From Benincasa hispida (Eukaryota > Streptophyta > Magnoliopsida > Cucurbitales > Cucurbitaceae): 64,000 nt of DNA. Positions 45,801-56,740 of this stretch are shown here, piece by piece. Both the position numbers and the translations under genes were made by a program. How positions within the stretch are numbered: position 1 is the first letter of the stretch; each line of letters begins with the position of its first letter. The stretch covers positions 27,840,107-27,904,106 of the forward strand of contig NC_052352.1 of the NCBI RefSeq assembly GCF_009727055.1, read 5' to 3'. Below the pieces are notes generated by a model that did not search any database, was not told the DNA's origin, and saw nothing but the letters and a program-made list of their open reading frames with translations.

Positions 45801-48800
45801 TACTATATAGGGAGGGTTTGCTCAAGCAAATGACATTTTTATCTCATACAAGTATTAACTCGGCATTGATTGAAGAACTCACCATACATATGGAACAATG
45901 TGAGGGATAGAAACGAAAGCCAGATGGCCAGTGGGCATCCCATGGTGATACGAGCAAGAAGCATACCAATCGCCATGCCTATCATTGTTGCTACTGTTTC
46001 CTGACTTCCTTCCTATTGGTGCAAGAGTGACAATTGTCATTACAATATATCTGGACCAGAGTTCATTCTTCACCTGGAAAGTGGCTTGCTCTATACCTTG
46101 GCAGATATATCAGCAGCATTATTCTGAAGGGCAAAATGTTGTGTTAAAGCAGCTCTAGTAGCTCCACTTGCCACACCGGCTGATTTGGATTAAAATCTAT
46201 AGTTAGTATAAGGATTACATCCAATTAATTAAGATATTAAGTAAAAAACAGCATGCATATTTTCTGTGAATGCATGAATTAGTATCACACACAAGCATAC
46301 AGCACGTGTCCCCACCCTAACAACCAATGATACCCTCCTTTTCTCTTGAGTTTCCATTTTCCTAAAGATTTTTTTCCTAATTGTGCACGCCTTTTCGCTA
46401 GACGAGGTTATATTTTATGTACTAGTTCTTCAAGTTGTGTTGGATGTTATTTTTTTGGCAAGAATTGGTGTACTCGGATTGGTGTTGGTCACTTCTGAGT
46501 TGACATTTGGGTGCTTTGTTAGTTGAACTTTATATAATTTATTGATTGGTTCAAGAATTATTTCCTATTTTGACGAATATATACAAATTTACTAATCAAA
46601 TTTTAAGGTTTAATTCAATGAGATTAAATGTATAAAGTTTAAAATGATCACTGAACTAAATATGAAATATGATCTAGATATAACCATCATGGATTGGCCT
46701 AGTGGTAAATAAAGCATCCCTTTGATAAAGGGCTAAGAGGTCATGTGTTCAATTAATGGTGGCCATCTACCTAGGATTTAATATCCTACAAGTTTCCTTG
46801 ACACCCAAATGTTGTAGGGTTGGGTGTCCCGTGAGATTAGTCGAGGTGTGTGGAAACTAGCTTGGACACTCACAAATATTAAAAAAAAAAAAAAGATAAA
46901 AATAAATAAAATAAAGATCTATATATCATTATCAAAGTCAAAAATGATTTTCCCCTATAATATAACAATGTTTACAACAATGTAGGAACGCGATATCCCT
47001 AGAAAACCTCCAAAATTTACATGATAATACCATGTTTACATGAAAAAATCTAAAATGTGCATGGACTTACTGAATGATCTTGACAGGCTCCCCAAGCAAA
47101 CGATAAGCATAAATGCTGAAGGAAACAAGGGGGAAACGAGGTCCATCAACATACCTGTTCAGTACAAACTTGGAGGTTATCTTAAGACAAATGAGTCGAA
47201 ATGCAACATCAACAAGTGAAAAGCTAGGTGTTCTCGCCTTTCCAAATATCAGGGAAATATTTCCTCCCACAATTCCAGGGCCAGTATTGGCACACGCACA
47301 ATATTCACTAAGATCCAAATTAGCAGTTATGAGCCATGGCTGTAGACTAGTTTGCTTAGTGAACTATAGTTAAAACATATGATACTGTACATTACAATGG
47401 AAACTCTCCATGGAAAAGTTATAAAGGAAAAATCAGATAATATTGGGTAAGTCTTATCCCCTAGATATCCGTATGTCTGCATGTACTTGTCCTAGTAAGA
47501 GAACTAATTGCAGGTTCGGTAAAGAAAGGTGAAAAACACACACACCAAGATCATTCATGAAATCTGCAACCAAGCGCCACATTTTGGCATAGGTGTCCAG
47601 ATTAGATCCCTGAAACGCACAATTGTCATTGCTATGTCATAATCAACAAAGAGAATTCTTAGGAAAATGGTGATCAGAATTCTAGACTAACTCAACAAGT
47701 CTTGAATTTCATACATATTGTAACTATTAAATATTGAAATTGATAGGAGAAGACTATGTATAAAATTGTATCTGCATCCAAAACCCCTTTCCCCTTTATT
47801 TAAGCTATTGTGAAACAAATTTTCCAGCAGGTTACTATGCCAGTAAATCAAATATAGATTTATTTTCAATTACAGAATACAATAGCATACCTGGTAAAAT
47901 GTGAATAAGATACCTCCAAGCATTCCAGTTAAATCCCTCAAAAACCACTGGAAAAGTTGCAACGTTTAGAAAGGAAATTTATTATAAGTAACTATTTTCT
48001 TCCAAGACACAAAACCTTGAGATCGATTATCAAAAGTTCCATTACAAATTTACCTGAAATGTAGCACCAATGACAGTTGCTGATTGCTCTCCGACCCCAA
48101 TGGCACTCAGGAGAGCCTAGGAAAGATTATGCGTAAATGCATGATAAATTTAGAAGAAACCAAATTGCACATATAAAAAAATAAATTTTAAATAGGCCTT
48201 ACTTGGGTAGAGAGCATGGTCCTAATGTATGTCGATAGACCCTGAAAGAATGAAAATCATAACTCGCTATTCTAACAACAATTTTTTTTTTTTTTTAACG
48301 ATATATTCTAATAACAAATTATTACTATACTAAACATAAAATTGCCAAATGTTATTTTTTTCGTCCATGAGTGTCCTGGCCATTTTGTACATATCTCGAC
48401 TAGTCTCACGATTGTCTAACCTAACCACATTGACTGTCAATAAAGCTTGCATCATGTAAGATCCTAGGTAACTAACAACTGGTGCTTGAACTCATTCCTT
48501 CAAAGCTTTTTATTATTTATATTATCCCTTATTCATGGTGGTTAGGATTGCCAAATGTAATAGGCGAGGAACAAGTAAGTTAAACGTTTACCTGCAATGA
48601 GTCCCATATTTGAAAAGGAACATAATCGGGTGTCACACTACTAGGAAACCCCTGCAATTAAACGAAAGATTGATAATAAGAAAGGCAAACAAACAAAAGG
48701 ACACAGCCTAGAGTCATAGAAAACCAAACACAAGCTTGCCTCCGGTACAAACGCGTCAAAGAATCGTCTCCCCACGAGTCTGAAACGGGAACCAGATCTA

Positions 48801-49006
48801 TAGATTGAAACAGAAAAAAAGGAAATATCAATAAAAAAATTTCAAACGGGGTGAGTGGAATCTGAGAGGGGAAGGGAATCAGAACAGTGCCTTTGAATGA
48901 GGAGAGAAGGATAAGCGGATATGACGGCAGTCTTCCGAAGCTCCGATGAAGAAGAACCATTCCATTCTTCCAATATCACTTCTGATTGAAGAGTTTTCCG
49001 ACCCAT
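42834..49006 (-). CDS. RUS3: ROOT UVB SENSITIVE 3-like protein (DUF647 family), 15 exons
   Basis: A complete host gene of 436 codons with consistent phases. Exons on the minus strand: 49006-48891, 48797-48740, 48651-48592, 48241-48203, 48116-48054, 47947-47891, 47609-47546, 47154-47071, 46179-46097, 46012-45883, 45551-45459, 45228-45090, 44466-44426, 44338-44154, 42932-42834 (stop TGA). The start gives MGRKTLQSEVILEEWNGS, as in plant RUS3. The DUF647 core covers roughly residues 55-310: TPDYVPFQIWDSLQGLSTY, IGATFQWFLRDLTGMLGGIL, NAADISAKEGSQETVATM. Hydrophobic segments (MLIVCLGSLS, LAIWLSFLSLTLF) suggest membrane association. RUS1 and RUS2 act in early seedling development and vitamin B6-linked UV-B responses; RUS3's own role is not established. 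Introns 1 and 2 have GC donors in this model; the others I checked are GT-AG. No stop or frameshift. The call is from conserved text recognised by eye. Confidence 0.92.
43330..43640. repeat. Dispersed AT-rich repeat in RUS3 intron 14, copy 1
   Basis: Text including TTTTTAGTTTTCAAAACTTG, TTTTTTAAAATATTGGTCAA, AGTAGATAACAAA and ATTTTCAAAAACTAAAAACT recurs diverged at about 50800-50990. The pattern is that of a small non-autonomous DNA element or its remnant. Ends were not determined. Confidence 0.55.
43795..44132. mobile_element. Tourist-like MITE (PIF/Harbinger type) in RUS3 intron 14
   Basis: A 338-bp element with terminal inverted repeats: left GGGGGTATTTGGTATGTGAT, right end (complement) GGGGGTGTTTGATAAATGGG. 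It is flanked by TAA on both sides (43792-43794 and 44133-44135), the 3-bp target duplication expected for PIF/Harbinger MITEs. Subterminal GAGTTGAGTTGAGTTG runs at the left are mirrored by CAACTCAACTCAACTC at the right. No coding capacity. Confidence 0.85.
46685..46894 (+). mobile_element. tRNA-derived SINE in RUS3 intron 8
   Basis: Box A-like GGATTGGCCTAGTGGTAA at 46691, box B-like GGTCATGTGTTCAATT at about 46739, a downstream body (CCTTGACACCCAAATGTTGT, GAGATTAGTCGAGGTG) and a 14-base poly-A tail at 46881-46894. This layout is diagnostic of a tRNA-derived SINE. It lies antisense to RUS3, in intron 8. A possible target duplication (GATCTAGATATA before, GATCTATATATC after) is imperfect. Confidence 0.82.
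48362..48550 (-). mobile_element. Diverged SINE copy in RUS3 intron 3
   Basis: The reverse complement shares with the SINE at 46685 the box-B-like GAGTTCAAGCAC zone, TACCTAGGAT, and GTGAGACTAGTCGAG followed by GGCCAGGACACTCATGGA. It is much more diverged and lacks a clear poly-A tail. It is on the gene's sense strand. Confidence 0.6.
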
Positions 49007-49354
49007 GTGATGTGATTCGAAGCTCGAAGGTCTTCGACTCTAGTTCAATGAAATGAAATGAATCGCACTGAAACTAAAAATCTACAACTAATCAGAATAA
49101 CACTGTAAGAAAGTTTTCGAAGCTCAGAACAAAAAGAAAGCAAGAACCTCCAAACAATTAAGCTTCCTAGATGTGGAAAATCGAGCTTACCATCAGATTT
49201 CAACTACTGTAGATCAGAATTCCCATGGCCTTTCGTCGATGGTGAGTTTCCTAGTGAGACGAACAAACAGAATTAGTCGCCCCGTCAGGCCAATGGGTTT
49301 TGTGGGTTCTGTAAGATTGAAAAGGATGATCGAATTTCTGTCGAGAATGAAGTT
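49007..49354. promoter_or_regulatory. RUS3 5' flank (presumed 5' UTR and promoter)
   Basis: Immediately upstream of the RUS3 start on the minus strand. No canonical TATA box stands out, and no other gene starts here; the plus-strand frame at 49173-49418 has no supporting feature. The region ends where the first of three related repeats begins. Confidence 0.4.
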
Positions 49355-49880
49355 CTGCCAATGGCTTCCGCCAATGAGTGGAGTCGAAGACTCGAGAGCT
49401 ATTCGTCCGACGAAATAGAAATATTAAGTCACAAATGTTAAACAGCAAGCATGTTAAGGGACCCAATAAGTTGATCATCATCGGTCGGAGACAGTTTTGA
49501 TCAAGCCGATTCCGAATCGATTATAGTCTGTTTGAAAAATGATCAAACCGTCCTCGACCATCATATAGACAACAAAAAACTGACCGACCGACGGTTCGTT
49601 TGGTTTTTTCTTTTTTTAAAACAATATGTAATATATTTACTTATTATTATTTTATTAATTAAAAAATGCTATGTTAAATAATGAAAATAGCATTTCAACT
49701 CTTTAGATTTATTACATAACCTTGCTTTTCCTCCGTATAAATTTAGTTAGTCAATTTGGATTGTATTTGAGGTCATGAAAGTGAAACTAAATGTTAAAAC
49801 CCTAATCTAATATATTTTTTATAATATATAATCTTAAAAGAATATAAAATTATATATAATTATTATGTATGGATGATTAG

Positions 49881-49923
<43 letters not shown>

Positions 49924-50525
49924 ATATATATGTTATTGTTATTGTTATTAATAATATATTATATATTTATTTTTACAAAAATAATAATAATAATAAGTAA
50001 TGCATAAGTCGGTCGGTCGGGTCTCGACCAAATCAGACCCACCAATCGACCACATGTCAGTTTTTCCTTTCTTCAAACCAACATCCAACTGTCACTTCTC
50101 CTTTTCTGATCAATCGACTCGATTTTTCGACCTACCATAATCACTCCTACTCACCCTCATCTCACAATAATAAAAAAAAAAAACAAAAACAAAAATTAAA
50201 ATATTTAAAAAATATATAAAACAATTTGTAATGTATATTAAGTGTTTAAGTCGGATGCACATGACTTCCACCAATGAGTGAAGAGTCGAAGATTGGAGAG
50301 CTATTCGTCTGACGAAATGGAAATATTATTAAGTCAATGTTAAACAGCAACCATCTCATCATCATCCAAAAACAAAACAAAAACAAAAATTAAAATATTT
50401 TAAAAAGATAAAAAAAAAAAATTGTCATGTATATTAAGCATTTAAGTCTAACGCATATGGCTTCCACCAATGAGTGAAGCGTCGAAGATCGGAGAGCTAT
50501 TCATCTAACAAAATGAAAATATCAA
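49355..50525. repeat. Three copies of an 85-bp unit upstream of RUS3
   Basis: Copies at about 49360-49445, 50265-50350 and 50450-50530 share GGCTTCCRCCAATGAGTG, GAGAGCTATTCGTC and GACGAAATRGAAATATTA. The last two copies are preceded by a further shared A-rich block and AATTGT(A)ATGTATATTAAG, so a unit of about 190 bp was tandemly duplicated there. The rest of the interval is AT-rich with no gene. Confidence 0.7.
49884..49931. repeat. (TA)n microsatellite
   Basis: About 48 bases of near perfect TA repeats with a single phase break near 49912. Confidence 0.95.
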
Positions 50526-50689
50526 ACCCATGAAAACATCAAAATATTGATGGGAATATCAATGTTTCGACGGAAATTTAATACTATGAAACTCAAACAA
50601 AACTCTGGAATTTTATAGATGAATTTTAGGTTAATTTTTTTTAGTATAATTGAGAGTTGTGTTATCTTCTACAATTTTTAAGTTAAATT

Positions 50690-51000
50690 AGAAGTTTAAA
50701 GGGACCAACAGAAATATAAGGGTCTCTTTTGTACTTTTTTTTACAAAAAAAATTAATTTTTTTTAATCATGATTTGTGTCAATCTTAAGTAGAAAGTTAC
50801 ATTCTTAGTCAAATTCAAAAAAACAAGAACAAGTTTTAAAAAACTATTATTTTTAGTTTTCAAATGTTGACTTTATTTTGAAAATATTGGTAAAAAGTAG
50901 ATATCAAATAAAGAGATTTAGAGGTAGAAGATCTATTTATATACTCAATTTTCAAAAACTAAAAATAAAAAAACGAAATGATTATCGATTGATCCTAAAC
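50690..51000. repeat. Dispersed AT-rich repeat, copy 2
   Basis: Matches 43330-43640 in the same orientation (TTTTTAGTTTTCAAATGTTG, AAAATATTGGTAAAAAGTAG, ATTTTCAAAAACTAAAAATA). Ends not determined. Confidence 0.55.
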
Positions 51001-51978
51001 TTCTAATTTAATTGTGTTTAATAGATTTCAAACAAATTTAAAAAATTTTAAAAAGTACTTAGTCTACCTAAAATCTATTAGTATACTATATTTATATTTT
51101 TCCATAATACCAAATTTGCCCTCAAAATCACTTGTGTTTTTGTACGTATCTTGTATACAATTTTCTTTATTTAATTTAACATTCTGTTTTTGTCATTACC
51201 AATAAGGAATACATGTAATGGTGAAGTTTTAATTTGGCATTTGATTCTACGTAAAATTTTGTGCCTCATGTTTATATCTACTTTTCATTTATCTTAAAAA
51301 ATTTGTGCCTTATATTTCTAATTTTTCTCTCTGTAATATTTGCTTTTTTATTTTTTACTCTTTTAACATTTTTCTTAAATATTTTTTATCTCTAAATAAT
51401 TTGACAATATTTTAAAATTAATTGCAATCATGTAAAACTCGAAAAATATTTTAAATAAGATAACAAGGATGAATCATTATATAATTCCACCGAGATATAT
51501 ATATATATAATAAAAAGTGCATGTATTATGATTCTCAAGTAACAACGAGGCGAAAATAAAACCAATTATCGAAAGAAAAAAAGAGTGAGAAAAACAATAT
51601 GCTAAAATTATATCAATCAATCACCCAAGTGATTTAATTTGCATTTTTATTTTTTTTACATATATACTTTAGGTAGACTTGTCAAATTTTATGACATTCC
51701 AAAATTCCATATAATTTTTACAATTTTTTTAGATGGAATCATTTGTGTCTTGACAATTTTTTAAAGTGATTTTTTTAAAGGATAACAACACATAAGGTCC
51801 TAATAAACACCTCATATTTTAATTATATCTAATTTTTTCATTATTTATAAGAATGTCTAAGTTTCTTTAAAATTACCCAAAAAAAAAAGAACATTTAATA
51901 CCTAGCCATCAATTAGTTACACACTTTTTAAAATAGAAAAGAGAAATAAGTTTTAAATCTGCATGCTATTGACGGTTG
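51001..51978. other. AT-rich intergenic DNA
   Basis: Low-complexity A/T-rich DNA with a short (TA)n run near 51499. I see no gene or recognisable element; the open frame at 51014-51205 is compositional. Confidence 0.5.
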
Positions 51979-52290
51979 GTCATCGAGGTAAGTCGCCAGT
52001 CATCTTCTCGTTGTTTCTCTCTCCTATTTGTGATCCACCTCCCTTTGTTCGTGCTACTACACTAAGATCCAGCCACTCGTCAGATTCGTGGAGATCTGAC
52101 ATACCCAGTCATATCCCTAGAGATCCGATTGGTCACCAAGGTAAGTCGTCAATCATCTTCTCGTTGTTTCTCTCTCTCCTATTTACGGTCTGCCTCCCTC
52201 CGTTCTTGTCGCCGCACCAAGATCCAGCTGCTAGTCAAATTCATGGAGATCTGACATGCCCAATCATATCCGTGGAGATCCAATGCCCTC
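51979..52290. repeat. Tandem duplication, unit about 155 bp
   Basis: Two adjacent copies (about 51979-52132 and 52133-52290) share GGTAAGTCGYCARTCATCTT, CTCGTTGTTTCTCTCTC, AAGATCCAGC and GGAGATCTGACATRCCCA. GGAGATC recurs six or more times through 52340. The 133-codon open frame across it reflects the repeat and has no recognisable domain. Confidence 0.75.
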
Positions 52291-52364
52291 TAGTCCAGAC
52301 CCCTGGAGATCTGGCGCCTCCTAGTCTAGATCCAGGGATATCCAATGCTTCAGTCTTGATCTAG

Positions 52365-52899
52365 CACCCCCTTAGATATGTACTCAATTCCATCTTTTAA
52401 AGTATCAATATTTACGATAAAGTTTAGGTCATAATTGTGAATGTGAGATTTTGGCATATATACTCTGCAATAGATAGTTTATTTTGAAAACAATGTATTC
52501 GTATACGATATATACTATGATATATATCATATGAGACTAAGGCTTTTAAGTTTTATGCTATATACTCTGTCATATGATATGTTTGGGGATTTATCATGTA
52601 TATATGTCTTAACAAATGTGTTGGATTTCTCACTGTTGTAGAAAGTTTATATGAAATATATCGGGAACAAAAAATTTATTATGAAATATATTGGGATATA
52701 GAAGAGGAAATTATATTATATATAAAGATATGTTTAAAAGGTTTATATGAAATATATTGGTACATATGTAATATCAACGTAAAATATAAACATACGAAAA
52801 ATAAACAATAGAATATAATAGACAAAATTAAAATATCTAGGATAGATATTACATTCAATATATATAAATGTATGTTTATTCTAACGATGAGTAAAAAGA
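52365..52899. other. AT-rich intergenic DNA
   Basis: Contains short repeats of TATATGAAATATATTGG-type text at 52630-52770. No gene support. Confidence 0.45.
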
Positions 52900-53460
52900 C
52901 AAAAAGAAAAAAGAAAGAAAACATAGAACATTTAAAAATAATCATGAATCTTCCAGAAAAACCAACGAGTTGTCGTGAAACTAGTTGTATTTGATTACAT
53001 TTCAAATATATTTACTAGTAAATTTCATATATTAGTTAGAATATTTTCAAACTTCTAACACAATATTTTAAGGTATATATAAAAATAATCATGAATCTGC
53101 CATAAAAACCAATAAGTTGTCATGATACTAGTTATATTTGAGTACATATCAAATACATTTACCAATATATTTCATATATTGGTTAGAACTTTTGGAAACG
53201 TCTAATACAATGTTTTAAAGTATATTTAAAAATAGTTTTTTGGCGAGTAAAATTAGTTGTTTGATACGTGAAATACGTTAAATGAAAAATAATACAATGT
53301 TCTAAGGTATATTTAAAAATAAATATGAATCCATCAGAAAAACCAGGCACATTTGAGTACATATCAAATATATTCACCAGTATATTTCATATATTGGTTA
53401 GAACATTATAAACATCTAATACAATGTTTGAGGCATATTTAAAAGTAACAATGAGTTCAC
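52900..53460. repeat. Diverged tandem repeat, unit about 150 bp, three copies
   Basis: The landmarks TTTAAAAATAATCATGAATC, AGAAAAACCA, TACATATCAAATA and TATTTCATATATTGGTTAGA recur in order at about 52930-53080, 53080-53230 and 53315-53450. The copies have diverged by small indels. No coding capacity. Confidence 0.65.
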
Positions 53461-54694
53461 CAGTGAAAACAGTTGCTTGATACACCAAATGCGTTAAATA
53501 AAAAATAAAATTATTTCAAATACATTTCTCTTCAATTGAAAATAAAAATAAATCTCAACTATTTAATAGTATATAATAAATGCATTTTCTCTCTCCAATC
53601 GCCCATCACCAGGGGTACTTTTGTCTAAAAATGACATTAAATCCCTTATATGAAATTCTCCAAATATTTAGACATTTATGAAAATGAGTTTTCAAAATAG
53701 ACTGAGTCTATAATCTTTTTTTAATATACGATCGTATTCATATACAAATTCATGCACTACTTACAACTACTTCTATTTGAACAAGCACGTCCTGTCATTA
53801 AATTTACCTGTTAGGCCTAAAAAGACACTTACATTTGAATTGTCGCATCCTATCAATGAATGACGATATAACTTAAAAGACACTTATATTCAAATATTTG
53901 TGTCTCATTGACAAAGGACAAAATAGACATTTACCAGTAAAGTATGGAAAAAAGAAAGTAAAAGATTCTCCCTTATAGCCTGTATAGATATCTGCCAATA
54001 ATTTCAATTTTCTCCTTGTATTTTTTTCATTTTTTTTTTTACCTCTTCTACTTTTTCATTTCTTTTTTCTTCATTGAATTTCTAAGTTATTTTTCTTTTT
54101 TTTTTTCTCATTAATAAAGGATTTAGTGAAGACATTTTAAACCATACTCGTTATTTAGCATCAACGAATACACAAGTCTCTTCGCATAATAACTACATTT
54201 CTTACTCTTTTTTTCTTATACTATTTCAAAGTTCATCTCAAAAAATTGTTCTGGTTGTCTTATTTCATTTTACTCAACAACATTTAAAATTATAAATAAT
54301 TTTATGACGAGTGAAACAAAATCTTTTATTTTAAGAAATATATGGATTTTTTTTAAAGAAAAATAAAGTATGTGGACTGAGTTTGTAATTTTAAAAGTTG
54401 AAAGATTAAATATTTAATTGAACTTCATTTTTAATTTCACTTTTGAAGACGGTTTATTTTTTAGAAATCAAAATCTATAATATTTAGATGTACAGAATTG
54501 TTGTTATGAGATGTTTTTAGAATAACCTAAGAAAAATTGTAAGAATGTCCAAGAATAATTACATAAACATATCTATTTGAGGGCTTTTTAAATATAGAAA
54601 AATGGGTCGAACTATTTATAAGTTATAACAAAATTTCACAAATTTGTCAATATCCAACGACAGCCTAATGAAATACCAAAAAAGCCCAACCTGC
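53461..54694. other. AT-rich intergenic DNA
   Basis: Poly-T tracts near 54030 and 54100 and otherwise unremarkable AT-rich sequence. I see no gene or element. Confidence 0.45.
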
Positions 54695-56197
54695 TGATAG
54701 GTCCTGTAAAAGACTATATTTTCTATGATAAAACCCTAATTTTACCTTAATTATTTGCTTAAAATGTCTATTTTTGTAGGTAAATTTTAATCCTGACTCA
54801 ACAAAGCTATTTTAGAAGATTTGGAGCTAATTCAAGCCAAATGATACCAAAAGATCACTTAACAAGAAGATCCATGATGAACTACTACTTTGCGCCTCAA
54901 GAGGAACAATTCAACATACTTCAGCAATGCTTGCAGCATCGCGACGCTCCTTACAACACTGAGCCTGACGCTAGCTCAACGCTTGAAGACAGAATGTATC
55001 TATTTGCTACAAAACAGGGCAACATCGCAACGCTTGACCCAAGGTCACAACGCTCCGAATATTCACGGAATAGTCTGTGTGCGCATGCGTGCCTTGCACA
55101 ATCGAGCGTCAGCACAGTGTTGCAACGTTAGCCCAACGCTTCTTGGCTTTTCTATGATTTAGCATTGCAACGCTAGCCTTGGCGTCGCAATGCTACGCCT
55201 GCTGATATAAATTTTGTTTTTTCATTTTAAGCGAGAGAGGGAAGAAAAAATTAAACTTTTAGAGAGCGGCTTCAAATTTACAGAGATATTCTTGTAAATT
55301 TTGGAGAGATTCAATCAATTTGTATTCAATCCTTGTACCAATTATGCAACTATCATTGGATTTCTTGAAGAATTTCATCATCCATGAGTAGGTAATCCTT
55401 TTTCTTGGGGAATTATGTAGATTGACACTTTCTTGAGACTTTTCCTTCAAATTTCTTTCATGTAATTACTTTCTTTTGAATGTTCTTGCTGAGATTTAGA
55501 ATAAAATTGATTAAGAACGAATTGACAACTCAAGATTAATCAATTTTTGTATGCAAAAATTACATAGTTCTATAACAAATTTGTAATTAGGGTTGTAAGA
55601 ATTAGTAGTCTTGATAAAAAGATGTGGACTTCTTTTCCTCTTTTCTTTAAAGAACCTATTGATTAAAAACATTCATGCAAACAATCTTGAATTTTCAGTC
55701 TTTTGATTTCAAAATTTGGAATAGTTAAGAAAACCCATGAATTTAATACAATTTAGGGATTAATTGTAAAATGTCTTTAGGAAGCAATTAAAACCTAGAT
55801 TAGGGTTAATTGTCAAATTAGCTCTAGGGCATTAGGAATTCATTCTTAATAAACTATCAAATAATCTAATTGCATATTCTTTGTTAAGTCAATGATAGAA
55901 TTTTCCAATTTACATAAAATCCCCAAGATTTAATTTTCAGTTGAATCTTATCTCATAATCTTTCCTACTTCTCTCATTACTAAATTTCCTATATCAATTC
56001 TTGCTTTTTCACTTAGTTAGTTTCTAGTTCTTTAAAACAAACAATCCTCCCCTCCCCTCCCCCATCTAATCTTTCGCATTTTGGAATTCAATTAATCTAT
56101 GTTAGGCCAATTAATAGAGGTTCTCTTAGGATCGACCTCTTACTTCACTATTGTTACGTGCTAGTTTTAGTTGTAGTTAGAGTATTATAAATTTCAA
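54695..56197 (+). mobile_element. Possible solo LTR of another Gypsy-type element
   Basis: Starts TGATAGGTCCTGTAAAAGAC and contains late text AGGATCGACCTCTTACTTCA near 56130, a pattern common near the 3' end of plant Gypsy LTRs, with a possible end in TTTCA at 56197. GC-richer text with repeated AACGCT-type words is at 54920-55200. No primer site, polypurine tract or target duplication was found, so the call rests on overall pattern only. Confidence 0.4.
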
Positions 56198-56740
56198 AAC
56201 CATGCCAAAAACACGTGAATCATTCCTATCGTCAACCCGACCCAACTCGGTTGATCTGCGAGTAATCGACAATGCACACAATCACGATTTTTTCCACAAA
56301 TTTTCCCTCCATCCCACTTGTGCTAATGTTTCATATTCATTTCTCTCGTTCCAATCTTCAGATTCCTCTCTATCATTGTTGTTATTGTTTTTCTTCTTCT
56401 CTCACCACTGCTGCTTCTTCATCTTCTACTTCCATTACTGCTGCTGTTACTTCATCTTCTTCTTTCTTTTGTCTTCATCATCGTTGCATCTTATAAGGAT
56501 TTAACGAATTAACCACTCAACTCTTCAAGGTTATAATTCTTTTCTTTTCTTCTCATCAATTTATTAGTGGTCATAGTTATTAAATCAATGTTTTTTAGTG
56601 TTCATATTTATTAAACCTAAATTTTGTGAACAAATGGTAAGCAACATCAAAAGAAAAATAGTTAAAGGTGAATCATCAGTCAAAGTAAAGAAAATAAAAA
56701 TGGACAAGAAGGAGAAAATAAAATCGAAAGTATAAACGAA
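56198..56740. other. Intergenic DNA with CT-rich tract
   Basis: Includes a pyrimidine-rich tract at 56340-56480 (TTCTTCTTCT, CATCTTCT) that creates serine- and phenylalanine-rich open frames at 56202-56504. No other support for a gene. Confidence 0.45.

Noticed and set aside
47067..47318. Open frame of 83 codons on the minus strand overlapping RUS3 exon 8
   Set aside because: It is in a different frame from the conserved text SPLFPSAFMLIVCLGSLSRS of exon 8 and runs into intron sequence; a shadow.
54841..55162. Two overlapping frames of 96 and 90 codons
   Set aside because: They lie in the putative LTR with AACGCT words; both frames are open because of composition, and neither matches a known domain.
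56202..56504. Serine/phenylalanine-rich 100-codon frame
   Set aside because: It comes from a pyrimidine-rich simple-sequence tract, with equally open overlapping frames.
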